Shown here piece after piece: positions 5,493 to 11,989 of a stretch of 11,989 bases of DNA; position 1 is the stretch's first letter, and every line of letters starts with the position of its first letter. The translations under genes were made by a program, and so were the position numbers. Source of the stretch: Saprospiraceae bacterium (GTDB lineage Bacteria > Bacteroidota > Bacteroidia > Chitinophagales > Saprospiraceae). Location: the NCBI GenBank assembly GCA_027031185.1, contig JALVEF010000221.1:1-11989 (forward strand), read 5' to 3'. A model generated the notes under the pieces. It was not told where the DNA came from, made no database searches, and saw only the letters and a program-made list of their open reading frames with translations.

Positions 5493-7007
5493 ATGATTCC
5501 TGCTTTTTTGAGCATCCATCTTCCCATGACCCTGACCCCGGTTTTCGGACTTATTTTTCCCACCTTGAGCTATATCATCCTGGGTCTGCTGGCATTGATG
5601 AGCTTGCTGTATGTGCTTTCCTTCCTGATGCGAAAAAGACCGCCGGTAAAAAAGGACTTGAAAGATGTCATCGTCTTGAAAAAGGGCTATGATATTCCCA
5701 TTAAGGGGGCGCCCGCGGGCGATGTCCAAGATGTCAAGGTGACGCGCTTTGCCATCCAGCCGAAAAACTTCCGCTATATCTTTCCAATCCCGAAACTGAC
5801 GGTGGCTGTAGGAGATCAGGTGCAAGCGGGAGATGTGTTGTTTTTTGACAGAGACAGGCCTGATATCAAATTTGTCAGTCCGGTCAGCGGTACGGTCGAA
5901 GAGATACTCCGGGGAGCCAAACGCTCCATCTCCGAAGTCGTGATCCGGGCGGATGAGACCCAGCACTACCGTGCCCTGGATGTCGTACCCGAGACCGCCG
6001 AACGCGCCCGCCTGGTCGCGTTCTTGGCGGAAGCCGGCGTCTGGCCGATGATCAATCAGCGGCCTTATGATGTCATCCCCGATTTTGACAAGGTACCACG
6101 GGATATTTTTATTTCGACCTTTGATACCGCCCCGTTGGCGCCCGATGGAGCCAAACTCGTCGAAGGTCGCGAGGCAGCCTTCCAAAAGGGCTTGGACATT
6201 CTGGCCCGGCTCACCTCGGGCAGTGTCCATCTCGGCCTAGACGGGCGGAAGGATATTCACCCCGCTTTTGCCAATGCCAAAGGCGTAAAGAAGCATTATT
6301 TCAGCGGCTTCCATCCCGCCGGCAATGTGGGTATCCACATACACCATATCGCACCCATACGCGGGGGGGAAGACGTGGTTTGGACGCTGGGCGTCCAGGA
6401 GGTGATTACGATTGGCACCTTATTTACCGAGGGGAAGTTTGACGCAACGCGTATCGTCGCCATTGGCGGCAATCGCGAAGCAAGTCCCCGCTATGTCAGG
6501 ACCTTCCAGGGCGCCCATATCGGCGAATTGTTGGGTTATTCGCCGGCACACGATGTGCGCGTCATCTCCGGTGATGTGCTGACCGGTGAACGCAAGACAG
6601 AGGATGAATTTCTCAATTATTTTGACGATCAGATTTCCGTCATTGACGAAGGCGACTACTACGAAATGTTCGGTTGGCTGCTGCCGTCCCGCAAAGTGCC
6701 CACCGTCTCCTATACCTACAAAGAGGGCTTGTTTCCGTCCGGCAAGCCGATGGACATTGACGCCAATACGCATGGCGAAAAACGCGCCTTTGTCATGACA
6801 GGTGAGTACGAGCGCATGCTGCCGATGGATCTGTTTCCCCAACATCTGATGAAGGCCATCCTGGTGGCGGACTATGAGCGAATGGAGGCATTAGGCATCC
6901 ATGAGTTGAGCGAAGAGGATATAGCGTTGTGTGAGTTTGCCTGTACTTCAAAACAACCGCTGCAACAGATACTGCGGCAAGGGCTGTCGGAGATGATGTC
7001 CGAATAG
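5493..7007 (+). CDS. nqrA: Na+-translocating NADH:quinone reductase subunit A, with N-terminal membrane extension
   Basis: NqrA is the large, normally cytoplasmic subunit of the Nqr pump and contributes to quinone interaction. Core NqrA features start at about residue 58: DVIVLKKGYDIPIKGAP, the lipoyl-like SPVSGTVEEILRGAKR block, the RPYDVIPDF region, and the C-terminal CEFACTSKQPLQQILRQGL. The chain is 504 residues, against roughly 450-465 for usual members. The excess is N-terminal: residues about 17-46 (VFGLIFPTLSYIILGLLALM followed by SLLYVLSFLM) form one strong membrane helix, followed by a basic RKRPPVKK stretch expected to stay in the cytoplasm. I chose ATG 5493 because the promoter places the mRNA start about 22-25 nt before it. 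A start at ATG 5628 would give the classical 459-residue protein without anchor. nqrB follows after 30 nt. Confidence 0.93.
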   Translation: MIPAFLSIHLPMTLTPVFGLIFPTLSYIILGLLALMSLLYVLSFLMRKRPPVKKDLKDVIVLKKGYDIPIKGAPAGDVQDVKVTRFAIQPKNFRYIFPIPKLTVAVGDQVQAGDVLFFDRDRPDIKFVSPVSGTVEEILRGAKRSISEVVIRADETQHYRALDVVPETAERARLVAFLAEAGVWPMINQRPYDVIPDFDKVPRDIFISTFDTAPLAPDGAKLVEGREAAFQKGLDILARLTSGSVHLGLDGRKDIHPAFANAKGVKKHYFSGFHPAGNVGIHIHHIAPIRGGEDVVWTLGVQEVITIGTLFTEGKFDATRIVAIGGNREASPRYVRTFQGAHIGELLGYSPAHDVRVISGDVLTGERKTEDEFLNYFDDQISVIDEGDYYEMFGWLLPSRKVPTVSYTYKEGLFPSGKPMDIDANTHGEKRAFVMTGEYERMLPMDLFPQHLMKAILVADYERMEALGIHELSEEDIALCEFACTSKQPLQQILRQGLSEMMSE

Positions 7008-7037
7008 CAGCCGTTGTCACTCAAAAGAAAGTAATAC

Positions 7038-8171
7038 ATGGGGCTTGTTGATTTTTTTAAGAAACTGGAGCCGGACAAGAAAAAGCGTCCGTTGTTGCAT
7101 ACGCTGTACGATGGCTTTTTCACGTTCCTTTTTGTACCCAATCACCGGGCCGGACAGGCATCGCATGTGCATGACCATGTGGACCTGAAGCGTACCATGA
7201 TAATGGTGGTGCTGGCCCTGGTGCCGCTGTACCTTTTTGGTATGTACAATGTGGGGCATCAGCACTATCTGGCGCTCGGCCAATACTCAGACCCGACAGA
7301 AGCGGTGGGCGCCAAGCTGCTCTATGGCGCGCTCCGCGTCTTGCCGATGTACATTGTGGCGATGGTAGTCGGCTTGGGCATTGAGTTTTATTTTGCGTCC
7401 AAGAAGGGTCATGCCATCGAAGAAGGTTACCTGGTGACCGGTGCACTCATCCCGTTGATCATGCCGCCGACGGTGCCGCTGTGGATTTTAGCCGTTGCCG
7501 TAGCGCTGGCCGTGATCTTCGGCAAGGAAGCTTTCGGCGGCACGGGGATGAACGTGGTCAATATTGCGCTGCTGGCGCGTGTGATCGTTTTCTTTGCTTA
7601 CCCGCAAACCATATCGGGCGATGCCGTGTGGGTGGCGGGTGTGGATGGTTATTCGGGCGCCACACCGCTGGCCCTGGCGACACAAGGCTGGGACCAGGTG
7701 ACACAAAAATTTTCTACGGAACAGATGTGGTGGGGCTTGATTCCCGGCTCGGTCGGTGAGACCTGCAAGCCCCTGATTTTACTGGGGGCCCTCTTCCTGT
7801 TGTTGACCCGGATCGCCAGCTGGCGGATTATGCTGGGCGGTCTGTTGGGCCTGGTGTTTATGGGCCTGCTATTCAATGCGTGGGGGGCTACGGCGTTTAT
7901 GCGCGTGCCTTGGTACTATCACCTGTACATGGGCAGCTTTTTGTTTGCGATTGCTTTTATGGCAACGGATCCGGTCACGGCCGCCTCGACCAATAGGGGC
8001 AAATGGATATACGGCTTTTTGGTGGGCCTTTTCGGCCTGCTGATTCGCGTATTCAATCCCGCTTATCCCGAAGGTTGGATGCTGGCCATTTTGTTGATGA
8101 ATGTGTTTGCGCCGTTGATTGACTACACGGTTTTGCAAGCCAACATGAAAAAACGACTCAAACGTGCATAG
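7038..8171 (+). CDS. nqrB: Na+-translocating NADH:quinone reductase subunit B
   Basis: NqrB is the main membrane subunit of the pump; it carries covalent FMN and riboflavin and forms the Na+ path. The 377-residue sequence has a cytoplasmic N-terminus (DFFKKLEPDKKKRPLLHTLYD), about ten hydrophobic segments, and the conserved GKEAFGGTGMNVVNIALLAR. The flavinylation motif DGYSGAT spans residues 203-209, with T209 as the FMN-bearing threonine. MATDPVTAAS and YPEGWMLAILLMNVFAPLID near the end are also family hallmarks. It is slightly shorter than the Vibrio subunit (about 410 residues). A purine-rich AAAGAAAG sits about ten bases before the ATG. The last eight bases overlap nqrC. Confidence 0.96.
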   Translation: MGLVDFFKKLEPDKKKRPLLHTLYDGFFTFLFVPNHRAGQASHVHDHVDLKRTMIMVVLALVPLYLFGMYNVGHQHYLALGQYSDPTEAVGAKLLYGALRVLPMYIVAMVVGLGIEFYFASKKGHAIEEGYLVTGALIPLIMPPTVPLWILAVAVALAVIFGKEAFGGTGMNVVNIALLARVIVFFAYPQTISGDAVWVAGVDGYSGATPLALATQGWDQVTQKFSTEQMWWGLIPGSVGETCKPLILLGALFLLLTRIASWRIMLGGLLGLVFMGLLFNAWGATAFMRVPWYYHLYMGSFLFAIAFMATDPVTAASTNRGKWIYGFLVGLFGLLIRVFNPAYPEGWMLAILLMNVFAPLIDYTVLQANMKKRLKRA

Positions 8172-8880
8172 TACGGGTTATATCATCAAGTTTACGGTCA
8201 TCCTGACTCTGATATCGGGTTTGATCTTGTCGGGGATGTTTTATGCGACGGAGCCGGCCGCCCGCAAAAACGAGCAGGTCTTTGCCAAGCGCGGCATCCT
8301 GACAGCCATTGAGCCGTATCTGGACAAACCGCTGTCGCAGTTCTCCGATGATGAAGTGTTGGATCTGTTCCACACGCAGATGGACCAGTTCGTAGTCAAC
8401 ACCAAAGGTGAAGTACTTAAAGACCTGAAAGCGGATGATATCTCCATAGAGGCCGAGTTTAAGAAGCCTGCCGAAGCCCGCCGCCTGCCGGTCTATGTCT
8501 ATAAGTCCAAAGAAGGGCCTATCACCATCCTGAGTGTGTACGGCAACGGCCTGTGGGACAAGATTTGGGGCTATATCGCCCTGAAGCCGGATTACAATAC
8601 CATCGCGGGGGCCGCCTTTGACCACAAAGGCGAAACGCCCGGCCTTGGTGCCGAGATCAAAGACAATCCCGCTTTTCGTAAGCGCTTTATAGGCAAGAAG
8701 ATATTTGACGACGCCGGCCGCTTGGTATCGGTTCACGTAAAGAAAAAAGTCACTGACCCGGCTCACGAAGTGGACGGTATCACCGGCGCCACACTGACCA
8801 GTGATGGGGTGTCTGATATGTTGGTGCACGGCATTGGCCTGTACGAGGCTTTTCTTAAAAACAAACTGCCCAAATCATGA
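8164..8880 (+). CDS. nqrC: Na+-translocating NADH:quinone reductase subunit C
   Basis: NqrC carries a covalently bound FMN in a domain on the outer side of the membrane and relays electrons toward NqrB. The 238-residue protein has one N-terminal membrane helix (about residues 7-27, from IIKFTVILTLISGLILSGMF) followed by a soluble FMN-binding domain. The flavinylation motif reads DGITGATLTS from D204, with T210 as the acceptor; the T in place of the more common S before GAT is allowed by the D-x-x-[ST]-G-A-T pattern. GLWDKIWGYIAL and GETPGLGAEI are further family blocks. Translation most likely starts at GTG 8164, inside the end of nqrB (8-bp overlap), and ends in an ATGA overlap with nqrD, both signs of coupling. 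The ApbE flavin transferase it needs is not encoded in this window. Confidence 0.95.
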   Translation: MHSTGYIIKFTVILTLISGLILSGMFYATEPAARKNEQVFAKRGILTAIEPYLDKPLSQFSDDEVLDLFHTQMDQFVVNTKGEVLKDLKADDISIEAEFKKPAEARRLPVYVYKSKEGPITILSVYGNGLWDKIWGYIALKPDYNTIAGAAFDHKGETPGLGAEIKDNPAFRKRFIGKKIFDDAGRLVSVHVKKKVTDPAHEVDGITGATLTSDGVSDMLVHGIGLYEAFLKNKLPKS

Positions 8881-9581
8881 CTACAACCAAGCAAAAGTCA
8901 AAACTCTTTGGACCCAAAGAACGGCGGCTGCTCATTGATCCTCTCAATGACAATAACCCGATAACGGTGCAGATCCTGGGCATTTGCTCCGCCCTGGCGG
9001 TTACGTCCTTGGTGTATAAAGCGGTGGTGATGGCTGTGGCCGTCATGTTTGTTATCGCCTTGTCCAACCTGATCACCGCCCTGGTCCGCAACTATATTCC
9101 CTCCCAGGTGCGTATGATCGCCCAACTGGTCATCATCGCCACACTGGTCACCATCGTGGAGCTGACCCTAAAAGCCAATAACTACGCCATCTATAAGGAA
9201 TTGTCGGTATTTATCGGCCTGATTATCACCAACTGCATCGTGATGGGGCGTCTCGAAGCCTTCGCGATGAGCAATTCGCCATGGCGCTCGTTTTTGGATG
9301 GTATCGGCAACTCGCTCGGCTATGGTATCATTTTGGTTATCGTCGGCATCGTCCGTGAGTTGTTTGGTCGCGGCACTCTCTTCGCCGGCAGCCCTATCCA
9401 GCTCAATATCATCGGCAAGAGCAATGAATCAGTCCAATACCTGATTGACACCAGCCACGGCTGGATGTCGTGGTACACCAACAACGGCCTGCTGGCCCTG
9501 CCGGTATCCTCACTCTTCATCATCGGCATCATCGTCTGGATTCAGCGGAGCTATAACCGAAAACTGGTGGATGTCTCCTGA
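8877..9581 (+). CDS. nqrD: Na+-translocating NADH:quinone reductase subunit D
   Basis: NqrD is an integral membrane subunit related to RnfE. The 234-residue protein begins with a short basic cytoplasmic tail and has about six hydrophobic segments. The two conserved cysteines that, with those of NqrE, hold an iron centre in the middle of the membrane are present: C37 in LGICSALAVTS and C120 in IITNCIVMGRLEAFA. NSPWRSFLDGIGNSLGYG and VRELFGRGTLF are typical family blocks. The start overlaps the nqrC stop by four bases (ATGA). The C-terminal IQRSYNRKL gives a charged cytoplasmic end. A 24-nt gap separates it from nqrE. Confidence 0.96.
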   Translation: MTTTKQKSKLFGPKERRLLIDPLNDNNPITVQILGICSALAVTSLVYKAVVMAVAVMFVIALSNLITALVRNYIPSQVRMIAQLVIIATLVTIVELTLKANNYAIYKELSVFIGLIITNCIVMGRLEAFAMSNSPWRSFLDGIGNSLGYGIILVIVGIVRELFGRGTLFAGSPIQLNIIGKSNESVQYLIDTSHGWMSWYTNNGLLALPVSSLFIIGIIVWIQRSYNRKLVDVS

Positions 9582-9605
9582 TCGTCACGCTAAAACACTT
9601 CCGTC

Positions 9606-10217
9606 ATGGAATTAGTCAACATATTCGTCAAGTCGGCCTTCATTGAAAATATGGTGCTTGCCTATTTCTTGGGCATGTGCTCCTTCCTGGCCGTATCCAA
9701 GAGCGTCAAAACAGCCCTGGGCCTGGGCATGGCCGTCATCTTTGTGCTGGGCATCACCGTACCCATCAACTGGCTGATCAACCACTATCTCTTGTCCGAA
9801 AACGGGCTGTTTCACATGGATTTGACCTTCCTGCGATTTATCATCTTTATCGCGGTGATCGCTTCTATGGTCCAACTGGTGGAGATGGTCGTGGAAAAAG
9901 TGTCGCCAGCCCTATACAATGCGCTCGGTATCTTTCTGCCGCTGATTACGGTCAACTGCGCCATCCTCGGCGGCTCCCTGTTTATGATCTCCCGCGAATA
10001 CAACCTGCCCGAGTCTGTCGCTTATGGCCTTGGTGGCGGTTTCGGTTGGTTCCTGGCTATCGTGGCTTTTGCCGCCATCCGGGAAAAAATCAAATACTCC
10101 AATATCCCCGCACCGCTGCGCGGCCTGGGGATTGCCTTCATCCTGACCGGATTGATGGGCCTGGCCTTTATGAGCCTGGCGGGAATTGACTTCACGGCCT
10201 TCCTGGCTTCAAAATAA
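9606..10217 (+). CDS. nqrE: Na+-translocating NADH:quinone reductase subunit E
   Basis: NqrE is the membrane partner of NqrD, related to RnfA, and inserted in opposite orientation so that the two together hold the intramembrane iron centre. The 203-residue sequence starts ELVNIFVKSAFIENMVLAYF, a near-invariant family opening, and has six hydrophobic segments. The paired cysteines are C25 (LGMCSFLAVS) and C118 (LITVNCAILGG). The central LRFIIFIAVIASMVQLVEMV and the FAAIREKIKYSNIPAPLRG stretch before the last helix are also characteristic. Length fits the family. nqrF begins nine bases after its stop. Confidence 0.96.
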   Translation: MELVNIFVKSAFIENMVLAYFLGMCSFLAVSKSVKTALGLGMAVIFVLGITVPINWLINHYLLSENGLFHMDLTFLRFIIFIAVIASMVQLVEMVVEKVSPALYNALGIFLPLITVNCAILGGSLFMISREYNLPESVAYGLGGGFGWFLAIVAFAAIREKIKYSNIPAPLRGLGIAFILTGLMGLAFMSLAGIDFTAFLASK

Positions 10218-10226
10218 ACGTTTGTG

Positions 10227-11537
10227 ATGTACGAGAATATCGGCATTTCTATCCTGGTATTTACAGCCGTGGTGCTCTTTCTGGTACTGGGCCTGATCTA
10301 TGCCCGCAAGAAACTGATGCCCCAAGGCAAGGTGAAAATCATCATCAACGGCGATGAAGAGCATCCACTGGAAGTCGAGCCCGGGGCTTCGTTGCTCACT
10401 ACACTGGCCAACAACAAAATTTTCCTGCCCTCCGCGTGCGGCGGCGGGGGCACCTGTGCCATGTGCGAGTGTAAGGTGATAGAAGGCGGCGGGGACCCGT
10501 TGCCCACCGAACTCAACCACCTGAGCCGCCGCGAAGTCAAAGAACACAAACGGCTGGCCTGCCAGGTCAAGGTGCGGGAAGACCTGAAAATCGAAGTGCC
10601 GCCGGAGATTTTCGGCATCAAAAAGTGGGAGTGCGAAGTCGTCTCCAATTACAACGTGGCCTCGTTTATCAAGGAGTTTGTAGTCAAACTGCCGGAAGGA
10701 GAAAATCTAAACTTCAAGGCCGGCGGGTACATCCAGGTGGACGTACCGCCCTGTGAAGTGGACTTCAAGGACATTGATATCACCGCCCATCCGCGGATGG
10801 GCAAAAAACCCGATGAGTTCAAAACGGAATGGGACAAATACAACCTGTGGTCCCTGAAAATGATCAATCCGGAGCCGATCTTTCGCGCGTACTCCATGGC
10901 CAATCACCCCGCCGAGGGCAATATCATTATGCTCAATGTGCGGATCGCCACGCCGCCGTGGGATCGCGAAAAAAACACCTGGAAAGATGTCAATCCCGGT
11001 ATCTGCTCATCCTACATCTTCTCGCGCAAACCGGGTGATAAGGTGACCATCTCCGGCCCTTACGGTGAGTTCTTTATCAAAGAAACGCCACGGGAGAAGA
11101 TCTATATCGGCGGGGGCGCAGGTATGGCGCCGCTCCGTTCCCATATCTTCCACCTGTTTCACACGCTCAAATGGCGTAAATCCAAGGTCTCCTATTGGTA
11201 TGGGGGGCGGACCCGTCGAGAGTTGTTTTACATCGAAGACTTTCGCCAAATTGAAAAAGAATTTGACAACTTCAAGTTCTATGTTGCATTGGACAATCCG
11301 CTGCCGGAAGACAATTGGAAGCTGAAAAAGGACATCAATGATCCGGAAGGCGAGGGCTTCAAAGGCTATATCATGCAAGTATTGTATGAGGAGTATCTCA
11401 AAAACCACCCGGCTCCCGAAGAAGTGGAATACTATTTCTGCGGCCCGCCGATGATGGCGAAGTCCGTATTGGATACCCTGGATTCACTCGGTGTCCCCAA
11501 GGAGAATATCTCGTTTGACGACTTCGGCGGCCATTGA
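10227..11537 (+). CDS. nqrF: Na+-translocating NADH:quinone reductase subunit F
   Basis: NqrF is the electron entry point: it oxidises NADH with FAD and passes electrons through a 2Fe-2S cluster. The 436-residue protein has, in order, an N-terminal membrane helix (about 5-25), a plant-type ferredoxin domain with cluster ligands C71, C77, C80 (in SACGGGGTCAMC) and C112 (RLACQ), an FAD domain with R220-AYS and the GICSSYIF block, and an NADH domain with IYIGGGAGMAPLRS, YWYGGRTRRELFY and YYFCGPPMMA. It ends in FDDFGGH, matching the conserved C-terminus. One extra cysteine, C82, directly follows the cluster motif. A GTG at 10224 is in frame one codon earlier; I prefer the ATG at 10227. It is the last gene of the operon. 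Confidence 0.96.
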   Translation: MYENIGISILVFTAVVLFLVLGLIYARKKLMPQGKVKIIINGDEEHPLEVEPGASLLTTLANNKIFLPSACGGGGTCAMCECKVIEGGGDPLPTELNHLSRREVKEHKRLACQVKVREDLKIEVPPEIFGIKKWECEVVSNYNVASFIKEFVVKLPEGENLNFKAGGYIQVDVPPCEVDFKDIDITAHPRMGKKPDEFKTEWDKYNLWSLKMINPEPIFRAYSMANHPAEGNIIMLNVRIATPPWDREKNTWKDVNPGICSSYIFSRKPGDKVTISGPYGEFFIKETPREKIYIGGGAGMAPLRSHIFHLFHTLKWRKSKVSYWYGGRTRRELFYIEDFRQIEKEFDNFKFYVALDNPLPEDNWKLKKDINDPEGEGFKGYIMQVLYEEYLKNHPAPEEVEYYFCGPPMMAKSVLDTLDSLGVPKENISFDDFGGH

Positions 11538-11539
11538 TG

Positions 11540-11567
11540 GGTAGCATCAGCGGGCGCTGATGCTACC
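11540..11567 (+). terminator. Perfect 12-bp hairpin after nqrF
   Basis: GGTAGCATCAGC (11540-11551), loop GGGC, GCTGATGCTACC (11556-11567). It begins three bases after the nqrF stop. No T-run follows (TCCCGG), so it may mark transcript processing or 3'-end protection, or work as a U-tract-less terminator. Confidence 0.55.
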
Positions 11568-11700
11568 TCCCGGCAAGCGCCTTGTCCGTGACGTGGACAC
11601 CGGGCGGGTTTCCCGGAGCCATACCGTCTATATTTTGTCACTGACAAAAAGCAACACCAGCACGGAAAACAAGCGTATCCGGCAGCCCGGTTAAATGGGC
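11568..11700. other. Non-coding stretch with small hairpins and a 17-bp palindrome
   Basis: TGTCC/GGACA (11583-11587 with 11595-11599) and CCGGG/CCCGG (11600-11604 with 11612-11616) form two back-to-back short stems. Further on, TTTTGTCA-C-TGACAAAA (11633-11649) is a perfect palindrome with one central base, of the kind bound by dimeric regulators. I see no gene here. Confidence 0.5.
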
Positions 11701-11863
11701 GTAACTGTTTAGGTGCCCGCTGTTTTTGCGCTAAAATGGCCTTTTCGCGCCTGTCTTTGGTAAAATTTTCTCACGTAGCGCTGCTACGTATCGAAAATTT
11801 TACCTTCGACATCCACGAAAATGCCTATTTTATCCCTAAAAACAGGAGCACCTAAACAGTTAC
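11701..11863. repeat. Interspersed inverted-repeat element, copy C (enlarged, 163 bp nested hairpin)
   Basis: Five nested arm pairs: GTAACTGTTTAGGTGC (11701-11716) with its complement at 11848-11863, perfect over 16 bp; CTGTTTTT (11720-11727) with 11838-11845; TAAAAT (11732-11737) with 11827-11832; TTTTCG (11742-11747) with 11816-11821; GGTAAAATTTTC (11759-11770) with 11793-11804; and an apical ACGTAGC/GCTACGT stem (11773-11779 with 11783-11789). The outer parts are copy A in reverse orientation; about 105 bp are inserted at its loop, between two CTAAAA sequences (11731-11736, 11836-11841). No coding capacity, so it would be a non-autonomous, MITE-like or REP-like element. Confidence 0.85.
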
Positions 11864-11989
11864 AAATGGGCCATACAGACTACCCGGAGGATATGTCTCG
11901 CTCTCAATCGAAGCGATGCAGTCATCTCCGAAGTGCACGGTATAGCGGCGTTTCTCCTTGCACTTTTGCCGGGTTACGACCGGATCTTG
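11852..11989 (-). CDS. Possible C-terminal fragment of an unrecognised protein, 5' end outside window
   Basis: The - strand is open from the window edge to a TAG at 11854-11852 (45 residues). The ending RRYTVHFGDDCIASIESET then YPPGSLYGPF has a protein-like mix of residues, but I recognise no family. The last three residues (VTV) and the stop come from the outer arm of repeat copy C, so the gene either ends naturally at the repeat or was cut short by it. The opposite strand is also open from ATG 11866, so this call is tentative. Confidence 0.3.
   Translation of the reverse strand, partial: QDPVVTRQKCKEKRRYTVHFGDDCIASIESETYPPGSLYGPFVTV

Noticed and set aside
11866..11989. + strand frame beginning at ATG 11866
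   Set aside because: The Ser/Arg/Cys-rich product looks less protein-like than the opposite-strand frame and no promoter or ribosome-binding site precedes it.

Overview
All complete genes read left to right on the + strand. The window looks like a chromosomal piece of a Bacteroidota bacterium of moderate GC content, possibly of the Saprospiria type; that lineage guess is an inference. The evidence is promoter boxes of the Bacteroidota form (TTTG, 19-20 nt, TAnnTTTG) in front of two transcription units, an adjacent Nif3-like / C4 zinc-ribbon gene pair, a monofunctional heptose-phosphate adenylyltransferase (a Gram-negative LPS gene), and a complete Na+-translocating NADH:quinone reductase operon.

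Layout. 1-1375: the 3' part of a polytopic membrane protein of the lysylphosphatidylglycerol-synthase TM family, followed almost immediately by rfaE2; both point to the cell envelope. 1376-1759: a non-coding stretch packed with repeats. 1760-3309: a short-form Nif3-like metal protein, overlapping by one base with a coiled-coil/zinc-ribbon protein. 3310-3547: a non-coding stretch with a hairpin, a second interspersed-repeat copy and a good promoter. 3548-5038: a secreted or periplasmic TPR-like protein of unknown role. 5039-5492: a non-coding stretch with a very strong hairpin and, at its end, the nqr promoter with an inverted repeat in its spacer. 5493-11537: nqrA-nqrB-nqrC-nqrD-nqrE-nqrF, tightly packed. 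11538-11851: a hairpin right after the nqrF stop, several smaller hairpins, and the third and largest repeat copy. 11852-11989: the possible C-terminal end of a gene on the - strand that leaves the window.

The six nqr genes encode one respiratory complex. NqrF takes electrons from NADH (FAD, 2Fe-2S). NqrB and NqrC carry covalent FMN on threonine in recognisable D-x-x-[ST]-G-A-T motifs. NqrD and NqrE supply paired membrane cysteines. NqrA is the quinone-side subunit. All the expected cofactor residues are visible, so the pump looks functional. The flavin transferase ApbE needed to load FMN is not in the window.

I see no undescribed multi-gene system. The points most worth a second look are (i) a roughly 56-residue N-terminal extension with a membrane helix on NqrA, (ii) an 18-bp inverted repeat exactly filling the nqr promoter spacer, (iii) a three-copy family of inverted-repeat elements, one copy enlarged by about 105 bp into a 163-bp nested hairpin, and (iv) a mosaic of repeats before nif3 flanked by a perfect 10-bp direct repeat.
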